Below, piece after piece: positions 22,801 through 35,205 of a stretch of 64,000 bases of DNA. Location: assembly GCA_009602735.1 (NCBI GenBank), contig WELA01003759.1, forward strand, positions 64,548 to 128,547, read 5' to 3'. The position numbers and the translations under genes are program-made. Within the stretch, counting starts at the first letter, position 1. Every line of letters starts with the position of its first letter. This stretch comes from Mesotaenium endlicherianum. Lineage: Eukaryota > Streptophyta > Zygnematophyceae > Zygnematales > Mesotaeniaceae. The notes beneath the pieces are model-generated. The model worked only from the letters and a program-made list of their open reading frames with translations. It was not told the origin of the DNA and did no database searches.

Positions 22801-25800
22801 CAGCAGTAAGGCTCCTGTTCCGCAGGTTTGTGCGCAAAATTCGGCCCCAGGGCACCCTCGTTGCCTGCGGAGACAAGTAGGCACCCCTCCTCTCCCCTGC
22901 CCCGTACCCAAAAGAGACCTCTAAGTTGGTGTGGTCAACTATGACCACGCAATCGTCATATGTGGTGGGAGTGGAAAGTGCTACTTCGTCACGTTGTGGA
23001 TGCTTATGCGAGGGACGTCCTCCTGTCTCTAGGCCAAACGAACTGCGCTTTGACAGCAAGCATGCCGAGGAGCATGACCATTGCGCGCGCGAGCGTGTGT
23101 GTGTGTGCATTTATTGAAACTGCTAAGCTGTAATGTGACGTCTTCTGCATGACATCTGCGAGGAGGCATGTGTGTGTCCGTCTGTTGGCCTCTATGAGGG
23201 GATATGTGTGGCTTACCTGCGGCCCCTCTGTGGTCTGCCAGCGCAGGATCCAAATCCCTTACCTCTGCCTTTGAGCAAGGCGGTAGTGACGCCCTGGACG
23301 GCAATGGAGGTGCCCCTGCAGCCGCAGCCGAGGGCAGGGCAGCGTGGCTGGATCGAGCCGACGGGCGCCAGGTGGTGACCTATGGGCTGGCGGACAGCAA
23401 CGACTGGCGGGCCGTGATGCTGGTGCCCAACTCCCAGGGTGGTTCTGACTACGTGGCAGTGAGTACTCTTTCCCGTGGCACTCTCTATTGCATGCCCTGC
23501 CAGTGTGACCGAGAAGCAGCTGCTTCCAGAAGGAACAGGGGAGCGCAGTGTTTGTAGAGAGGTGCAGTGGGAAGCTTACCTGCTCTGGCTGCGTGGCCGA
23601 TCTGGTATCGCAGAGGAACCCGAAGAGTGTGCTCAAAGAAGGCTGTCTCTTGGCAGCACGAGTGGCGGGAGGGTAAAAGGTGACAGAGAGAAAGCCTCCT
23701 GCCGTACGTGAGCTCAATGTCAGGAAGGGGCACATGCGGGTGCTTGCTGATTGATTGCGAAAGGACTTCCGCAAGATGTTTGGTTCTTCTGACTTGGCAT
23801 GTCTGTATGGATTGGGTGGCGCAGGTGCACCAGGGCATGCCCATGGCGAGAGTGAGCCTGCAGCTGCCTGGCACCCACAACGTCCTCAACTCCCTCGCTG
23901 TATGCCCTTCTCCATCATACTCCCGATTCCTTCCAGCCGCCTGCCAAGTCGGGGCATCTGTTCTCTTCTCCTCTCGCACGCGCGTGCGATTGTGCGGTGT
24001 TTCTAACCAGCTCGATGGCGAGGGGTCATGGCGGTATCATTGTGGCAGCTTGTGTTGCATACAACAGCACTCATGGAGGGACCTGTCCTTTGCTCTTCTC
24101 GCCTGATGGTTGCACCAGGTGCTGGTAGTGGCAGCGCTGCTGGCAGCGCAGCAGCAGGCAGCGGGGGAGCAGTCGATACAGCTGGCAGCCATGAAAGCGG
24201 CCGCGGAGGCGGCGAGCATGAGCCTGGCGCGCTTCGAGGGCGTGAAGCGGCGCTTTGAGCTGCTGGGACGTGTGCCGGGGTGCGTCATCTACGACGACTA
24301 CGCGCACCACCCCACAGAAGTGAGAGCCACGCTGCAGGCAGCCCGCCAGCGTTTCGACCAGCAGCCCTTGTGGGTTGTGTTCCAACCCCACACTTACAGG
24401 TATGACGGTTGGCAGTATAGCCCCCTAGGACCCCCCCCTCCCCCCTCATCGGGCTGCTCCCTCAAGCCTGCCCAGCCACCTTGCACCCGACCTTAGTTGC
24501 CTCGTGTAATGGGCACTCCTTGCATGTACATTCTCTTTCCTTCCCCCCTGCAGCATGCCTGGCGCTCGAAATGTTGTTGTTAATGTCAGATGACAGGCTC
24601 AGAGACCAATACTGGGCAGCGGTCCTGCACACTTACGTTGTGTCCAGGGGGAGGCGTCTCTTCTCTGTCCACCTGGGTCATATAGATGATGCATGAATCT
24701 GCTCACACTGTGCTGCCTCCGCCTTTGTGATTGTTGCACTCCTTTTCAGATAGTCAGCCTGGCACTGGTGCCAGGAAAGACCTTCTGTGGCCATACTCTC
24801 TGTAGGCCTGCAAGTGTGCAGGCATGGGGGGGGGTGAGTTTCTGTCTCGTTGCTCTTTTTGTATTGTCACTTGAAGGAGGCCCTGGCTCATAGGGGCCGG
24901 TGTTTGTGCTGCCGCTGGCTGTGGGTGGAAAATGGGGCGAGCAGCCGGCTGGAGAAGCTGCTGGTTGACTTCGCCCCCTCTTTCAGTGCTGCTGACCGCG
25001 TCATTGTCAGCCAGGTCAGCTCCTATAAGACCCCCCCCCCCCTCCTCTCATTGCATGCAGCCACGGAGAGGCATTTACAAAAAAGAGGTTTGTTTGCCAC
25101 ATGGCCTGAGTGGTGCATCATTTAAACCTCCGGGTGCAAATCATCGCATGCTGCGCTGACCGCTCTTGCGGTTGTCATTCTGCACCTCTGCTGCTCGGCT
25201 GGGCTGGGCTGTTTGGCTTTGACTGCTTCCATTCTGCACAATATATTGCTGCTGAGCAAGTGGTGCGTGTGTGATGGTCCCCCCTTGCTGAGTGAGGTGC
25301 AGGTGTACGCAGCTCGAGAAGAGGATGGAGGCGCGGTGAGCGGAGCTGACCTGGCTGCGGCCATCACTGGGCCTCCCACTCTCTACCTCGCCTCTCAGGT
25401 AGATAGTTTTGCACCCCCCCACCGCACTCGCGTGTGGCCCTCGTCAATTGAAAGACTGTGCCAGTCACACCCCTGGACAGCTGCCCCAGTCGTTTTGGCC
25501 TTCATCACCTGCCTAGCTGCTGGAAGAAGGCAGAACGCCTGAGGTCGTTGCCTGCTCCACTACATCCTTGATGTTTCACGTGCTTTTGAACGGTTGCGAG
25601 CTCTTGTGTCCTGCTGCCCGGGCATCCATCTAGTCTGCATAGAATCATCTGGTTAAGCTGCTTGTGTGTGTGCATGTGTGCATGTGCTTGTGTGTGCGTG
25701 TGTGTGTGTGTGTGTGTGTTGTGTGTGAGGGTGGCTCTCTGAGACGTGTCCGTGTGTTCAGGTCTGGGACACATACGTGATGTGATGTCATGCCTACATG

Positions 25801-26601
25801 TGTCCAAACTCATCCGGGCGGTCAGTGGACTGTGTTCTGGGGAGCAGGACGAGATGGTGGAGCGGCTTGTGTGGGAGGTGGCTGCGTACCGCAACAACTA
25901 CTTGGGTCAGCGAGGAGACATTGTGCTCTTTATTCTGGGTGCAGGTGAAAAGGCCAGCGCTTTTCCTACCCTCTTAGTGCCAGCTCTCTCTGCTAAGCAA
26001 GCTCTTCAGGCTGTTAGATCTGCCAGGGTACCTGAACTGAGAGGGGCGGGTCATATGTGGCTGTTGTTACCACGGGGGATCATGTTAGGTTAATATGAGG
26101 CTCGAACATAGGGTTGCAGATTCCTCCGACTGTGGTTTCTTTTTGGTTCTATGATGATACGTTTGTCTTTTAAAAAAGAATCCGCCCGGAAAGGGACCAG
26201 GACCGGCGTCCTGCAGGGTCTAGTCGCCTGGAGAGCAGTGTATTGCTCATCGCTGAGACTGACTGCCCCCTTTGGTGCCACCCGCTCAAATGGCTGTGTC
26301 TGCAATATTCCCATCTGTGCCTTGTCTCGCTGCTGGAAGCTTATTCAGGCTCACACTTACGGAAAAAGGATGATATTTGAAGAGGCGTCTCATCTGGTAC
26401 AAATGTGGCACTAATTGAGTCCATAGTGGTTTTGCAGTTGTGATGCTATGATCTTTGGAACCTCAGAAGATGGCCGGCAGGTCATCAAGGTAGCAATGAG
26501 TGAGGAATGTGACGCCAGGAGGCACACTAAAAAGCGATGGTGTGTGTGTTGCAGGTGACATCGTCTCTCTTGGGCCAAAGCTTCTCAGAGAGCTTGCATG
26601 A
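19897..26601 (+). CDS. murC: UDP-N-acetylmuramate--L-alanine ligase, plastid-type
   Basis: The model has 14 exons and 656 aa: 19897-20382, 20839-21053, 21299-21369, 21737-21825, 22171-22224, 22508-22603, 22800-22876, 23242-23458, 23825-23899, 24119-24399, 24945-25014, 25303-25398, 25848-25944, 26555-26601. Every junction is GT-AG and in phase. MurC adds L-alanine to UDP-MurNAc with ATP, the first amino acid of the peptidoglycan stem. Motifs: HFVGIGGAG near residues 142-150; P-loop [12 protein letters not shown] near 254; EADEYD at 305; TNVEWEHVD near 324; PGTHNVLN at 450; DDYAHHPTE at 519; FQPHTYSR near 548; [10 protein letters not shown] near the C-terminus. All Mur-ligase signatures are intact, so it should be active. 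Residues 1-138, before the bacterial-type domain, are rich in S, R, T and A and look like a plastid transit region. Exon 8 adds a G/A-rich insert. It is divergent from C1D and convergent with pirin. Confidence 0.95.
25661..25730 (+). repeat. (TG)n microsatellite in a MurC intron
   Basis: An interrupted TG dinucleotide run lies in the intron before exon 13 of MurC. Confidence 0.9.
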
Positions 26602-27551
26602 GCTGTTCACTTTTGATTTCGAAGTCATTGCTGACTGATGGTGAAGGCCTCCAATGTACATTTGGGGGGACAGTGTTCGCGCAACAGTATTTGTCTACTA
26701 GTTGGTTGAGTGGTACTACCAAGTTTTGATAGAGACGAAAAAGTCGAGAGCTCTGAGTGCTTTCCATTTTGGGCACCTTGAGAGTAATGAGTGGAGCCGT
26801 GCCTGGGTTAGTACCCACAGAATTGCTCTTTTGGTAGGAAAGGGCATTCTGTTCGATACATTTCTGGCGTGAGTTGCAGGCAGCACTCGGTGCACCTGTT
26901 TGACAAGTGTGCCAATAGCGGCTTTATCAGCAAAATGACGGACAAAACAGTGTATTGACAATAATGTGAACCTGATATAATAGCATTTGGACAATAGCAA
27001 CGCTTCTTACAAGTAAACAGCTGTGGGCTCCAGAGTGGATTGATGATTGAGCTGCCCACAACATCGAGTCTTAATCATGCCTAGATACCCAAGTGCAGAA
27101 AGATTGAATTTGCTTCTCAAGTTTAGCCATGCAAGATAACTTCTGTACATTTGTAAGTTTCTGTACTTATCATAAAATCCTGTGCACTGCAAGTCTTTTC
27201 ATAAAGGGTGATCATTGGGGTTGATGTCAAAAGACAAACTCGATCATTCGAAAAAATCTGCTCCAGATATGAGCAACTCTGGAATTTTGACCAGGACCAT
27301 GATTCAAGAAGTTGCTTCATACATAGTCGATCTTCGCAAATGACTCGTGTCCTCCTCACTTGTCACAAGTAATTTACACGGACATAGGCACGTTTTCCTC
27401 CATATAACCATTGTCATCCTCGTTATCATTACTCTCCCTGTAACAGTCTCCAAGCACGAGCTGGCAGGTATACTTACACACCTACATACACTACCATCAT
27501 TCTTATGTTTATGTCGATATGATACATTCTCTCTAAGAAAGCCTGCAACTC
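26602..27551. other. 3' intergenic between MurC and pirin
   Basis: This is AT-richer DNA between two convergent genes. I see no supported frame; it should hold the 3' UTRs of both. Confidence 0.5.
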
Positions 27552-30500
27552 CTAAAAGAGCGCCACACCACTGCCCTCTTGTGCCATCTCGACAAGCAAG
27601 ATGTGAGCCCCTTGTGAGCCGTCAGCCTTGAACTTCAGGGGAAAATTGACGCCCTTCGGTGCAGAAGCCTGCAAGTGAGCACAAAGGGCGGGGGGCTTAT
27701 CAAGACCTAGACGGCCAGAAAACTTGACACGCACACACACGCTCACTCCACTACCGCCTCGACTGCACAGGTGACAACAAGGCTCGAAGAAGGTGAAACA
27801 CCTTATATTGGGCAGAGGACCAACAGGCCGCACAAAACAACTTTAATTATCTGATAACGAGGAGTTTAAAGAGAAGGGGAAAAGAGGAGCAAGAGATTGG
27901 AAGGAGGAAGCAAAGGAGGCGAAGAAAGAAAGGGGGGGGGGGGACAATCGAACCTCGAGAGCGTCGCGTGCTCGCAGCTGCGTGGTGTCGTTCACAGAGA
28001 CGCTGCCCTCGATGCACACCAGGTAGGCCTGCCTGCCCCTCTGCAGCGTGTACTCCTGCTGGAAGCCGGCGTCCATCTCCGACACAAAGATGTTGGCATC
28101 CTGGTGCACGGGGATCACCCCGCGCCCGCTGTCGGCGCCGCTGCCCGTGTGTGCAAAGCTGGTGACCACGTGCTGCATCCGATTGTGCCGCTCCGCCTTG
28201 CTGCGCGCCAGAGCAAGGCATCCCCCCGCCCACCACCACCAGCAGTTGATCATGCGCATCGTCAGCAGCCAGGAGGGAGTTCAAGCACTCGGAAAAAGGC
28301 AACAAGTGCCCAGAAGTGTCTGTGAAGCGATGCCGCTTGCACGAACTTGGCGGAGCGCAGCAGGCGGGTCACTCTTAGAAAGGCAAGAGAGCAGATCCTC
28401 CGGCGCAGCTCTGTTCACACCGGTGTGAAGCTAAGCCCGGTGACATGCAGACACCCACCAATTCTCAGCCAGCGAAAGGCGACCCTGGATCAAGAGGTGG
28501 GCAGAGCTACCTTGGGCCGTCCCCTGATCAGTGAGGGAGTGAAGAGAGTTGCGACGCCTACCCCCAGAATTTCCCTCCTTAAGGCACATGTAGGCTATGT
28601 GCCCGCCTGACTGAACAAGACGAGCTGTTCCACCACTGCAACCTGTGTGACTTGCCCACTACTACCTCCACTTGCAGTGCTCTCGTTAGAAACTTGTCCA
28701 CAGCCACCAAGCAGCCCCTGCCTGCCTCATGCGCAAGATGACGGCACGCCCCCCAAAAGCTTTGGAGCATGCAACGCGGCGCAGCTGACTGCAGCACCGG
28801 CCCTGCTGGTCACACGTCATGATTGGCACATTCTCAAGCTGCAGCTTGTCTGCTAGTGGATGAAAGGGAGGGGGGGCAAAGAACAAATCGTACGTGAAAA
28901 CGCGCGAGCCGTAGTTGGGTGTGAGCCCCTTCTTGGCAGGCTTTATCCACAGCTGCAGAAATCGCAGCCTGCACACACACACACACCCCTCAAAGCCTTG
29001 TAGTGTTGGGAGCACAGCTCGTCACCTCACGTTGCTCACCAAAGCAGGGCTCCCGTCCACTCAGCGACTGTCTGCCACCATTGCATGTGCCCAAAGCAAG
29101 AGCGGTTCTCCACAGCATAAGAAGAGGTCACAAGAGCTTCGCGGGGGGCGAGCCCCAATTCCGACTGGAAAGCACACCGAGTCCACATTGCCGGGGAAGG
29201 AAGTAAACACCCCTGTGCGTTGTCAAGATCTTAATTGGTTCGAGCACATGCAGGGCCGTCAAGGGAGGAGGAGGGCGTAGAGAAGAGCACGCACAGGTCG
29301 TTGCCGGCGTTCATCTCGGAGTGTGTGATGCCGCGGCCGGCACTCATGTACTGCACACTGCCTCGCCCCAACGACTCCATCGTTCCCGTGCTGCACGCTC
29401 GCAACACACACACACACAAGGGGGGGGGGGAAGGGAGGGGAAAGTGAGCAGAACCCAACAGCACCCGCCAGAACCCGCCTTGGAAACTGTCAGAAGAAGA
29501 CAAAAGAACTGAAAGGTTTGTCACATATTCCACACCACAATGCAGTGGTGGACAGCTTGGTCTCTTTGACTTACGACATGTGGCGCTCTAAGCAGCAGAG
29601 AGACACTTCAAGCAAGAAACTCGATTGGGACACCCATGGCCACTCTCCAGGGAGGCCCCGTACTCCTCAGCGGGGACAAAAGAAGGGGGCCAGGAACACG
29701 ACGACGTGTCACAGCTCGGTTGCTTCTCTGATGGAGGTGCAGGGGGAGGGAGGCTGGCTACAAGCACACCTGTCCTTATGGGTCAGCTGGCCGTCCACAA
29801 CGTACGTCACAATCTCCATGTCTCTGTGAGGATGTGTGCCGAAGCCGGAGTGAGGCTGCTTGGCAATGAGTCCCATGCACACGCACAAACACACGCGAAC
29901 ACACGCGCGCACGCGCGCACACACACATACACCCTCAAATTTAGTACAAGCAACGCACTGGAGAGACCAGCAGCAGGGGTGACAGACCCGTAGTGGCATG
30001 GGCACTGAGCTTACGCAGAGGTTTCGCTGGCCTGCTTCTCTTGCAGCCAGGTGTCACAGCTGCCACATATCTCACTATTAAAACAAGGGGCCTATCTTAC
30101 CTTACAAAGAACGCCCAAGACGCTATAGGTGCAGCTTACTATGGACAAATACAAAAGCAACACAAAGCCCTCAAACCCGCAATGCACATGCACACAAGGG
30201 GGAGACATGAGCTGAAGCCTGTATGTCGGTGTTATGCGATCGAGAGGTCACCTTGACAAGGTCATCGTTGAGCACTCGGAGGACACCAAATTCCGAGTTG
30301 GAAGGATTATAATACTCCGCAAAACTGAAAGTGCAACCAACAGTTGGAGCAATCAGTCGTCCACAAGTTTGGTCCTCCTTATTAACAAAGTGTATACATA
30401 CCACTTAGTTATACTAAGCCGTGCCATAAGAAAAGCACGACCAGGGTCCTTGTTCCCCCCAGTAAGTTCTTGAAGGTATGCAAACCCCTCGCTGTAGTCA

Positions 30501-30742
30501 AAGCTTGAATGCATCTCAAACTTCACCAATTGACTCTGAAGACTTACACGACACCCATTGACATCCCAATTATGGTACCTGAAATGAAAGCGGCTCTCTA
30601 GCCACCATGTTGGAGTAGAGACGTGCAGGCCCTTGCTCGGTATGTGTCTCAGAGCCCTGTACAATGCCACGCTAGCTATGAGCATCCTCTCCATGTCATG
30701 CCTCACTCTGATCTCCCTCTGTTTACGACAGCCAATCGCCAT
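27552..30742 (-). CDS. Pirin-family bicupin protein
   Basis: The model has 7 exons and about 286 aa: 30579-30742, 30252-30324, 29770-29858, 29295-29390, 28894-28968, 27954-28200, 27552-27668; phases agree. Pirins of this YhhW/YhaK-like type are metal-binding cupins; known members include quercetinases and transcription cofactors, so the precise role here is open. Motifs: [18 protein letters not shown] (across exons 1 and 2), [10 protein letters not shown], the metal-site segment [39 protein letters not shown], and [19 protein letters not shown]. The His-x-His...His...Glu ligand pattern is present. Exon 3 begins at a tandem AAGCAG acceptor, so one glutamine may be optional. The start is uncertain: ATG 30742 (longest) or 30694. 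The N-terminus could be an organelle presequence. It is divergent from REI1. Confidence 0.88.
29878..29932 (+). repeat. (CA)n microsatellite in a pirin intron
   Basis: An interrupted CA/CG dinucleotide run lies immediately upstream (on the minus strand) of pirin exon 3. Confidence 0.85.
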
Positions 30743-31881
30743 ATTTCACTGATCAAGAATGCGTCAAACAATGGGGTCCTCAGGTGAATGGAAGCTTACA
30801 TTCTATTTCTTTGAGAGGGCTCAAAAGGTTGAAAAGAAGACTGAGTACAAATGCCTCCGGGAAGACCCTGTCTTCGTTTCTTCTGATCAAGGACTCTTTC
30901 TATATCTCTCTCACGAGTATAATCAAATAATCGGTTAGAGTCTAGTCTTATCCTAGGAGGGGTAGCTTGTACAATGGCGGGCACCCTGAAAAGGCTACCC
31001 AAAGTGCAGGAAGCTCGAGGAACATTCGTTTCAAATGTGGCAATATGAAAAGCAGACTTCATGAGTACTTGTAGTAAATGCACAAACTGGAAGCACGACA
31101 GTGCTAACCATGTTGGCGAGGGCGCCTTACGAACAGCAGAAGTTGCTCAAGTCGTGCACAGAAGTACTGGTTGCTTCTGCTTCCTTCTAGGCACAAAACG
31201 CCAGAAGCAGCGAAGCTACTGCGTTGGTCAGCGTGGATGCATGGGAGCACACGGGAGTCGGTTTCGTTAAGCTTCGTATAACTAGACGTCACTAATGACC
31301 TGTACATGCCAGCTTTGTGTTGGTAGAATTTAAATATTACGAAGATAGACGTCTATATTTTCTATATATATCGTCTCGTGAGGGTCGCGTCAGGTATAAA
31401 ACTTTCTCATACGGAGGCGCTTGATCTGCGCTTGATGGCAGTTATAAGCAGTTGTGAGCACCAGTGAGCACCCGCCCTGGCAGGGACTAAAGTTTCGAAG
31501 TACCACGTGGGGACAGTGAAGCATTAGATAAAGCCACGTCATCAGATAGAAGAAAGTATGACCTTGCTAGAAAGACTGAAACCGAAGCTAGACCTGCACA
31601 CCTATGTCAATTTCGTTGCACAGTGATGAAAAGCGGAAGTGCTTTACAGACATTCTTGTCTTGTTTCTTCCTACAGGCGTAATTTTTTTTCTGAAGCTTC
31701 TTCGTTCCGGTCAAGCATTAGGGTGTTGCGAAGAGTTTATCCCTCTCCTGGTACTTATCCTTCGCAAATTTGTTGGGTGGTTGATTAATTGGGGACGAAT
31801 TGTTATTCTGCTGGTATAGATACTGTACTCTTGCTATATCGTATCTCTTCCACTTCACATAGGTCTCGTGCCCTAGAAAAT
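30743..31881. promoter_or_regulatory. Divergent intergenic region between pirin and REI1
   Basis: About 1.1 kb lies between two oppositely oriented genes. A TATATATA run at about 31360 could belong to the REI1 promoter. A short minus-strand frame at 30796-31083 lacks recognisable homology and I do not call it a gene. Confidence 0.4.
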
Positions 31882-34800
31882 ATGGTATCTCTCACCTGTA
31901 ATGGGTGCAACATTGTCTTTCCTGACGAGTCAAGTCGCGCTGCACACTACAAAGGCGATTGGCACCGTTACAATCTGAAGCGAAAGGTGAGGCTTCAATA
32001 CGTTGTTTTTGGGTATCATCATAGCACCATTCGTGGCCTCCAGCAGGCATAGTCGTGCAGTTTCACTACTAACGGCAATTAACAGGTTTGAGTAACCAAC
32101 GACAGGTTATGCTATCTCCTAACTTTCTCTCCGACGATATTTTCGATGACAGATTGCAGGGTTGCCTGGAGTAACCGAGTCGTGGTTCGAGAAGCGACGA
32201 GATGCCTTAGCAGCAGAGAGGGGTTCTGATGATGCCCCGCGTATGATTTTCCGCTGCACTCTTTGTGGGAAGGATTATGGATCAGCTAAAGCACATGCAA
32301 ATCATCTGCTTTCTAGGCTTCACGTACATACTGCCGCCGCTGCACCAGCCGAGGCTGCGTCGCACCTCGCACCCTTAATCAGGCCTGCTCCTGCAAGGTT
32401 TGAGGGAGACGAAGACGAGGAGAACGAGGAAGGAGCTGAAAAGGAGCAGGAGGATGGGGAAGGAGAGTGGGAAGAAGTAGACGACGACATGGAAGAAGCG
32501 GGTGGGACTGGGGCTATTGAGGATGGAGAAGCAGAGTCTGCAGGCTTGGCAGGGAGTGGGGAGTGGGATGTGGCCTCTTGCCTCTTTTGCACCACAAAGC
32601 CTAAGGAAGACCTGGAGGCATGTGCAGAGCACATGCATCGTGAGCATGGGTTTTTCATACCTGATGCTGACTACCTGAAGGATCCACAAGGCATGCTTCA
32701 ATACCTAGGGCTTAAGGTGCACACTTCATCCCCTCCTGTCGCCTCCTCTTGCCCTCAGAGTCACTTTTTCTCCACTTTTCTGGACCTTCAGTTTGTTATT
32801 GCAATTGAGCTTGGCTTGGTCATGTCTGTGCACCCACCATCCATCCTTTTAGCCAGCCAGCCAGCCAGCCAGTTGCAATGACGATTGAGAGTCAGAATAT
32901 TCCAGGAGAATATGGCGTCCTTCCATGACACTCAGTGAGGTTTCAGGTAGTAAGTATTAGTCCTTGTTTGAAACGTGGTTGAAGTTTACTGTGTGACAGC
33001 ATTCCTACAGGTGCTTCCACAGCATCGAGGACAGGGATTTTGTCCTAGTCCTCATTGCGAGCATGTGGTATCTATATCACTCGACGGGCTTGGACTTCGA
33101 AGTTCCATGACTCCCCGACACTTTGGGAGCCCAGCGCACACCGCTCAATTTCCTCTTGGGGGGGTTGTAAGGGCCCCTCCTTAAGATTACAAGACAAGCC
33201 AGCTCCATCCTGACATGCATGCTCGGTGGGGAACTGTGCGGGGGAGGGGAGGGAACTGCAGGTGACGCAGGGCCACATGTGCGTGTACTGCGACCGCCAG
33301 TTCCGCAGCGCAGACGCGGTGCGCAAGCACATGGCCACCAAGTCACACTGCAAGCTGCGCTATGGCGACGGTTCCGGCCTAGGGGAGGAGGAGCTGGAGG
33401 ACTTTTACAGCTTTGACAGGTGAGGGAGAGGAGAGCAGGCCACACACTCAAGCTCGTTTCAACCCCACTTGCAGGCATGCGTGCGTGTGGCGCCAGCTGG
33501 CTGAGCCTATGAAGCGCAGGCTTCAGAAAGCAGCAGTTGCTCTGTGTCTGTGTGTGTCAGCTTGTGTGAGACATTGGCAACCCTGTGTGGGTCTAAGTAC
33601 ACATTCGGGTATACTCACGGCTTGTCCAAGTCACGCAGCATCATGTAGGATCTGTACTTTTGTGTACGGCTGGAAATTGCGTATATGCAGTTGCATCTGG
33701 TGGACTGTTCCAGCTCTGCAAAGGACCTCAGCTAGAGAGTCTCATCACTTTCACCCAAAAACCTTTCCTTTAATTTTGAATCCTGAGCAAACTTGAGGTG
33801 CTAGTCATCACCCCTTGTGCACTAGTTGTTATACCGGCGCCATTTGGACGGCTGGCCCTTGGTAGCCGGGAGGCTTTTGTATTGTCCTTCAGTTCAAAAA
33901 CTGGTTGGTGAGCAGGGTAGGCAGTCGGGTCAATCACTTTAGTCCCTAGTAACGTCATAGACAACCTACTTTGGAAAGACGCAATTGTGGTTCACCCAAT
34001 CTGTTACCCATTGTCACCTGTGGCTCATGGCTGGGCGGGTTGGTCCTCTGCTCACACGCCAATCATCGGTACCAGTTCGTGTCGTAGGTGGCCGCTTGCT
34101 TTCATTAGGCCACTGAGGCGTTGGGTGTCTGCAACATTGTGGCAGCCCTCTGATGAGTGGTTTGCTCGTGCGCTTTACCTGGGCAGGGCACTCTTTGACT
34201 GCTTCGCTTTTTTCTCGGGGTTGGGATCATGTAACTCGCACTCTTGTGTGCGGATGTTGGTCTCCGGCTGCTTGCTTCCCGCACAGTGACCAAGCACTCG
34301 AGGGTTCACTCTCGGTGGAAGGCTGAGACTGTAGCAACGCTCCCATCGAAGTCTATGTTGTCTATGTTGCAGAGCTGGTGACAGTGTTTGTGTTGGTGTC
34401 GTGTCGGGCTGGTTGAGGGGGGGAGACCTTAACTACTTGTGAGGATGTTTTGCCTGTGCTGTGGTGCAGTGACGGGGAGCAAGATGGGTGGCATCTGGTG
34501 CCTCACGCGGAGTCTGAGGCGGGACCCGTGGCTCTCACCACATCGGGGGCTGAACTGGCACTGGCTGGCAGTGGCGGGGAGCAGGGCGGGCAGCCCAAAG
34601 TGTTGGGATCCAGGGACATGGCCCGCTACTATCGCCAGCAGCCCAGGCCGTCGGAGAGCAGAGATGGCGTCCTTGTCAACGCTGTGGCTGCCAGGTGGGC
34701 CCTTGACGTTGTTGCTCTGTGCAGGGTGTGCAGCTGCAATTGTCACCCTTGGTCCCGCTTGAAGCATGCATGAGAATTTGTGTGGCTCCTGCTTGTGAAC

Positions 34801-35205
34801 AAGCGCTGAGTTTTGAAAACCTTGCAGCAGGGTTGTGCTTCTGTTGTGTACCCGGCTTGTACCAGAATTGTACTGGAGTCTGCAGCATGAGTATTATTTG
34901 ATGAGTTTGTGAGTGCAGGTTTCGTATTGAGAGCACTGCATCTGTTTTTGTGGTCTCAAATATTATTATGGGAGTAAATGCTTATTCAAGGCCCTGGACT
35001 ATATGTCTAGTATATTCTTTACATGCTTAAGGGTGCGGGAAGAGGGGTGGGCAGGTACCGGAGCATGGGCCTGGCTACAAAGCAACAGGAATGGCGTGGA
35101 ACGTATCCTAGGAAGGGAACTCAAGCAGATGCTGTTAGAGCTGCACAACGAATCAAGCACGACATTGCTGCAGGGTCGAATAGCAGTGCACATTGGGGCC
35201 GTTAG
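31882..35205 (+). CDS. REI1: REI1/ZNF622-type 60S ribosome maturation factor
   Basis: The model has 5 exons and 400 aa: 31882-31986, 32153-32716, 33262-33419, 34470-34694, 35055-35205; all phases agree. REI1 acts in the cytoplasm on pre-60S particles, probing the polypeptide exit tunnel and helping release of the Arx1 export factor. Zinc-finger segments are in family order: LTCNGCNIVFPDESSRAAHY then WHRYNLKRK; FRCTLCGKDYGSAKAHANHL; CLFCTTKPKEDLEACAEHM; HMCVYCDRQFRSADAVRKHM then SHCKLRYGD. The family motif MARYYRQ lies in exon 4 and AQRIKHDIAAG near the end. An acidic linker of about 60 residues between fingers 2 and 3 is typical of the family. Length fits ZNF622 relatives. The intron before exon 3 contains an AGCC tetranucleotide repeat. 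Confidence 0.92.
32851..32873 (+). repeat. (AGCC)n tetranucleotide repeat
   Basis: Five and a half perfect AGCC units lie in REI1 intron 2. Confidence 0.9.

Noticed and set aside
30796-31083. 95-residue minus-strand frame upstream of pirin
   Set aside because: There is no family resemblance, no phase-consistent link to pirin exon 1, and it is not needed for a complete pirin.
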